A stretch of 7,329 bases of DNA from an uncultured Collinsella sp. (GTDB taxonomy: Bacteria > Actinomycetota > Coriobacteriia > Coriobacteriales > Coriobacteriaceae), in assembly GCA_900555515.1 (NCBI GenBank), contig USLO01000087.1:1-7329 (forward strand), written 5' to 3'. The position numbers and the translations under genes are program-made. Position 1 is the first letter of the stretch. Each line of letters opens with the position of its first letter. This document shows, in pieces, positions 5,474-7,329 of this stretch. The notes beneath the pieces are model-generated. The model had not been told where the DNA came from. It saw only the letters and a list, made by a program, of their open reading frames with translations, and made no database searches.

Positions 5474-6031
5474 AGGCAGGAAGTTGGCGGCAACGCCAAA
5501 GCCAGCAAGGACAAAGGGCGGGATGAAGTCGAGCAGGCCCTGGATGGCGTCAGCACCCAGATAGAACGACAGCGAGCACAGCAGGAACGCCATGATGATA
5601 CCGGTCAAACCGATCAGGAAGTGCATCGCATAGACACCCTTAAGGTTGCCCTGGCCGGAGTAGACATCAGCGCGGTCGACCAGGATCGGCAGGGCGGCGT
5701 TAAGGATGTTCTTGATGGCAAGGCACAGCGTGGCGATGGGCATGGCAAGCGCGATGGCTGCCTCGGTGCTCTGGCCCAGCTGGATAGCGAAGGCGCAGGC
5801 GAGCACGCCGCCGATCGTCTCATCAGGCGGCACGTAGGCGCCGATGGAGATCGAGCCCATGAACAGCAGCTCCAGACTCGCACCGATCGCGAGGCCGGAC
5901 TGCAGGTCCCCCAGCACCAGGCCCACGAGCGGGCACAGGACGATGGGGCGGAACGCGTAGAGCGTACCGAGCTGGCAGTCGAACTTACCAAATGCGGCGA
6001 TAAGTCCGATGAGGATTGCTTGGGTAAGCAT
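5258..6031 (-). CDS. PTS mannose-family EIIC component (operon B copy)
   Basis: A 257-residue EIIC subunit with FRPIVLCPLVGLVLGDLQSG and GASLELLFMGSISIGAYVPP near the N-terminus and the same acidic end, GDEDDDF, as its paralogue at 2466. It starts at ATG 6029-6031 after GGAAAGGGGGATGT. It lies 58 bases after EIIB and overlaps EIID, so it is part of the SIS-EIIA-EIIB-EIIC-EIID operon. Compared with the other EIIC, residues 101-160 differ at about half the positions whereas residues 21-100 differ at only six. This suggests the middle region sets a different substrate preference. Equal length and absence of gaps indicate true paralogues. Confidence 0.95.
   Translation of the reverse strand: MLTQAILIGLIAAFGKFDCQLGTLYAFRPIVLCPLVGLVLGDLQSGLAIGASLELLFMGSISIGAYVPPDETIGGVLACAFAIQLGQSTEAAIALAMPIATLCLAIKNILNAALPILVDRADVYSGQGNLKGVYAMHFLIGLTGIIMAFLLCSLSFYLGADAIQGLLDFIPPFVLAGFGVAANFLPAMGFAMLGRLVLTKQLVPFYFLGFLLCSYANVPVLGVALIAIIIGIDKFDLLGLGGAQPQLSAEGDEDDDF
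5900..5962. repeat. 63-bp identical patch in EIIC 5' region, copy B
   Basis: The partner of 3108-3170, bounded by mismatches at 5899 (A versus T) and 5963 (C versus G). See the other copy for its meaning. Confidence 0.8.
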
Positions 6032-6058
6032 ACATCCCCCTTTCCATATAGGACACTA

Positions 6059-6078
6059 CGAAGAGCTCAGACTCTTCG
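6059..6078 (-). other. Intercistronic hairpin between EIIB and EIIC
   Basis: CGAAGAG (6059-6065) and CTCTTCG (6072-6078) can form a 7-bp stem with a 6-base loop in the EIIB-EIIC transcript gap. There is no T run after it, so it is not a terminator. It could protect mRNA ends or set subunit ratios after RNA processing. Confidence 0.45.
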
Positions 6079-6089
6079 AAATTGAACGC

Positions 6090-6572
6090 CTAGAGCACGC
6101 TGGCGCAGTCGACCTTGGGGTCATCGGCCAGGGGTCGAATCTCGACCTCAACGCCACGATCCAGCATCTCGCGCACATCGGCTTCCTCGGCCGCGGTCAG
6201 GAAGATCTGACGAGAGACCTGACGAGCGTCGGGACGCTTCTCGTCCTTGGGCTTGGTGTTGCCCAGGTTGACCGACTTGATCTGCGGGCAGCCCTCAACA
6301 AGCTGCTTTGCCTCAGCGATAGTGGCGACGCAGATGATCATCTTGTACTTGTCGGTCACGCCCGAGTTGATAGCTTCGATTGCATGCTCCATATCTTTGA
6401 TGACGAGCTTGCAGCCGGCAGGCTTGCCCATCTTGAGCGTCGTCTTCCACACCGGGTCGTTAGCGACCTTATCGCCCACGCAGAAGATGCAGTTGGAGCC
6501 AAGGCCCTGAACCCAGGAAACTGCGACCTGGCCATGAAGCAGGCGATGGTCAACGCGAAGTAGCTGAATCAT
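6090..6572 (-). CDS. PTS mannose-family EIIB component
   Basis: The cytoplasmic phosphocarrier that accepts phosphate from EIIA and passes it to the sugar bound by EIIC-EIID. The start MIQLLRVDHRLLHGQVAVSW is the family hallmark; His13 in LLHGQ is the expected phosphorylated residue. Length is 160 residues, normal for a stand-alone EIIB, and the family motif ending in IKSVNLGNTKP lies in the second half. I chose the ATG at 6570-6572 because the family begins at this residue and GGGGGG sits 7 bases upstream; the frame extends five codons further to a TTG but that would swallow the ribosome binding site. It lies 57 bases after EIIA in the operon. It is the only EIIB in view and could serve both EIIC-EIID pairs. 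Confidence 0.95.
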   Translation of the reverse strand: MIQLLRVDHRLLHGQVAVSWVQGLGSNCIFCVGDKVANDPVWKTTLKMGKPAGCKLVIKDMEHAIEAINSGVTDKYKMIICVATIAEAKQLVEGCPQIKSVNLGNTKPKDEKRPDARQVSRQIFLTAAEEADVREMLDRGVEVEIRPLADDPKVDCASVL

Positions 6573-6596
6573 AATGTGACCCCCCAAAGGTCTTGT

Positions 6597-6609
6597 GCCG
6601 TCATACGGC
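6597..6609 (-). other. Short hairpin between EIIA and EIIB
   Basis: GCCGT (6597-6601) and ACGGC (6605-6609) form a 5-bp stem with a 3-base loop in the gap between the EIIA stop and EIIB start. No T run follows. Small and possibly incidental. Confidence 0.25.
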
Positions 6610-6629
6610 GTGTCAGTAGGTGCTGCGGA

Positions 6630-7049
6630 TTAGAACTCTTCCTCCTCCTCGTCATCGACCAAAAGATCGTTGACAAACTTCACGCGCGTATCGTCCGCAG
6701 CGACGATGGCGCGAATCGTCTCCTCAACCGGCGCCGACTCGTCAGAGAACAGCAGCTGGATGAGCAGAGGAAGGTTCATGTTGGTAACGAGGTACGTGCG
6801 GGGACGCGTCTGGACGATCTTGGTGAACTCGTTGTTAACGCTACCGCCAAAGAGGTCGGTGCAGACGACGACATCATCGTCGGCAGACATGCCTGCCAGC
6901 AGTTTTTGGGCCTCCTCGGCCACGTCCATGCGGCCATCGACGAACATCGAAAGATCGTGGACGTTGTCGCGAGCGCCCGAGAGCAGCTCGACGCTCTCCT
7001 TGATGCCGGTGGCGAAGTGCGCATGGCTGGCGATGATGTACTGTCTCAT
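6630..7049 (-). CDS. PTS mannose-family EIIA component
   Basis: A 139-residue cytoplasmic EIIA that takes phosphate from HPr and hands it to EIIB. The N-terminal strand MRQYIIASHAHFATGI places His9 where the family has its phosphorylated histidine. VVVCTDLFGGSVNNEF (about residues 60-75) matches the conserved D(L/T)xGGS(P/V)xN loop. The protein ends in an unusual acidic tail, VDDEEEEEF. The start ATG at 7047-7049 follows GAGAGGAACACAG. It lies 46 bases after the SIS gene, consistent with a single operon. EIIA and EIIB are separate polypeptides here, unlike the fused ManX of enterobacteria. Confidence 0.95.
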   Translation of the reverse strand: MRQYIIASHAHFATGIKESVELLSGARDNVHDLSMFVDGRMDVAEEAQKLLAGMSADDDVVVCTDLFGGSVNNEFTKIVQTRPRTYLVTNMNLPLLIQLLFSDESAPVEETIRAIVAADDTRVKFVNDLLVDDEEEEEF

Positions 7050-7095
7050 TCTGTGTTCCTCTCAATAGCCCGGCACGTTCCCGCACCCGTTTTCT

Positions 7096-7329
7096 TTAGT
7101 AGTCGAACTGGTGATAGTAGCGACGATACTTGAGGTTGTGCTTGGTGACCGTCTCGTAGTAGCGAGCCAGGCGGTCGGTCACGAGCACCGTCAGAATCCA
7201 CGGGGAGACGATGACGCGGAACTCGTCGTCAAGGCCGGGGATCGCGAACTCAGCGGTGTCGATGATGTTGATGTCGGTGTCGCCGGTCACGCCGCGGGTC
7301 AGGAAGGCGCGGACGCGCTCGTCGAGCTT
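7096..7329 (-). CDS. SIS-domain sugar isomerase/deglycase, C-terminal part (runs off right edge)
   Basis: The last 77 codons are visible; the frame stays open to the window edge, so the apparent GTG start at 7288-7290 is internal. The tail contains VIVSPWILTVLVTDRLARYY and ends KHNLKYRRYYHQFDY. From memory, the C-terminal layout of SIS enzymes of the FrlB (fructoselysine-6-phosphate deglycase) type is similar: a DTAEF-like turn, a hydrophobic helix, then a HN...RRYY...Y end. That helix and tail complete the second SIS subdomain and dimer interface. Its place directly upstream of EIIA suggests it acts on the phosphorylated sugar delivered by this PTS. It cannot be the same gene as the left-edge fragment, though both could be paralogues. 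Confidence 0.68.
   Translation of the reverse strand, partial: KLDERVRAFLTRGVTGDTDINIIDTAEFAIPGLDDEFRVIVSPWILTVLVTDRLARYYETVTKHNLKYRRYYHQFDY

Noticed and set aside
6573..6587. Upstream TTG start for EIIB
   Set aside because: It would place the G-rich ribosome binding site inside the coding region, and the family begins at the later MIQLLRVD.

Overview
The window looks like chromosomal DNA of a high-GC, Gram-positive gut actinobacterium, most plausibly a Coriobacteriia member such as Collinsella. This rests on GC-rich codon use, several mannose-family PTS genes and strong AGGAGG-type ribosome binding sites; no rRNA or other marker gene confirms it. All supported genes lie on the minus strand, so they are read from the right edge to the left.

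Right half (about 7329 to 4444), operon B: the 3' end of a SIS-domain sugar isomerase/deglycase gene, then EIIA, EIIB, EIIC and EIID of a mannose-family (Man/Sor/Aga) PTS permease, closed by a strong hairpin-T terminator. Middle (4355 to 3465): a DMT/EamA permease whose start lies 29 bp past that terminator. Next (3464 to 1652), operon A: a promoter followed by a second EIIC-EIID pair with no EIIA or EIIB in view, again closed by a terminator. Then (1560 to 346): an MFS permease starting about 17 bp past the T tract. Far left (175 to 1): the 5' end of another SIS-domain gene with its own promoter.

The main oddity is a 1,029-bp block (1653-2681 and 4445-5473) that reads as identical in both clusters. 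It covers the last third of EIIC and all of EIID. Upstream of it the two EIIC proteins are only about 74% identical, and most differences fall in residues 101-180. A further 63-bp identical patch lies near the 5' end of both EIIC genes. This mosaic suggests recent gene conversion that homogenised EIID and the EIIC ends while the EIIC middle stayed distinct, possibly as the substrate-specificity segment.

A second pattern is a promoter module, AGTGGTATTAAA-N19-TATAATTGGTAT, present with exactly the same spacing before the left SIS gene and before the operon A EIIC gene. This points to a shared regulator.

Proposed joint function (inference): PTS uptake and phosphorylation of a sugar or sugar-amine conjugate, then isomerisation or deglycation by SIS enzymes. 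FrlB-like features at the C-terminus of the right-hand SIS protein make Amadori compounds such as fructoselysine one candidate. The MFS and DMT permeases may move an uncharged part of the substrate or product.
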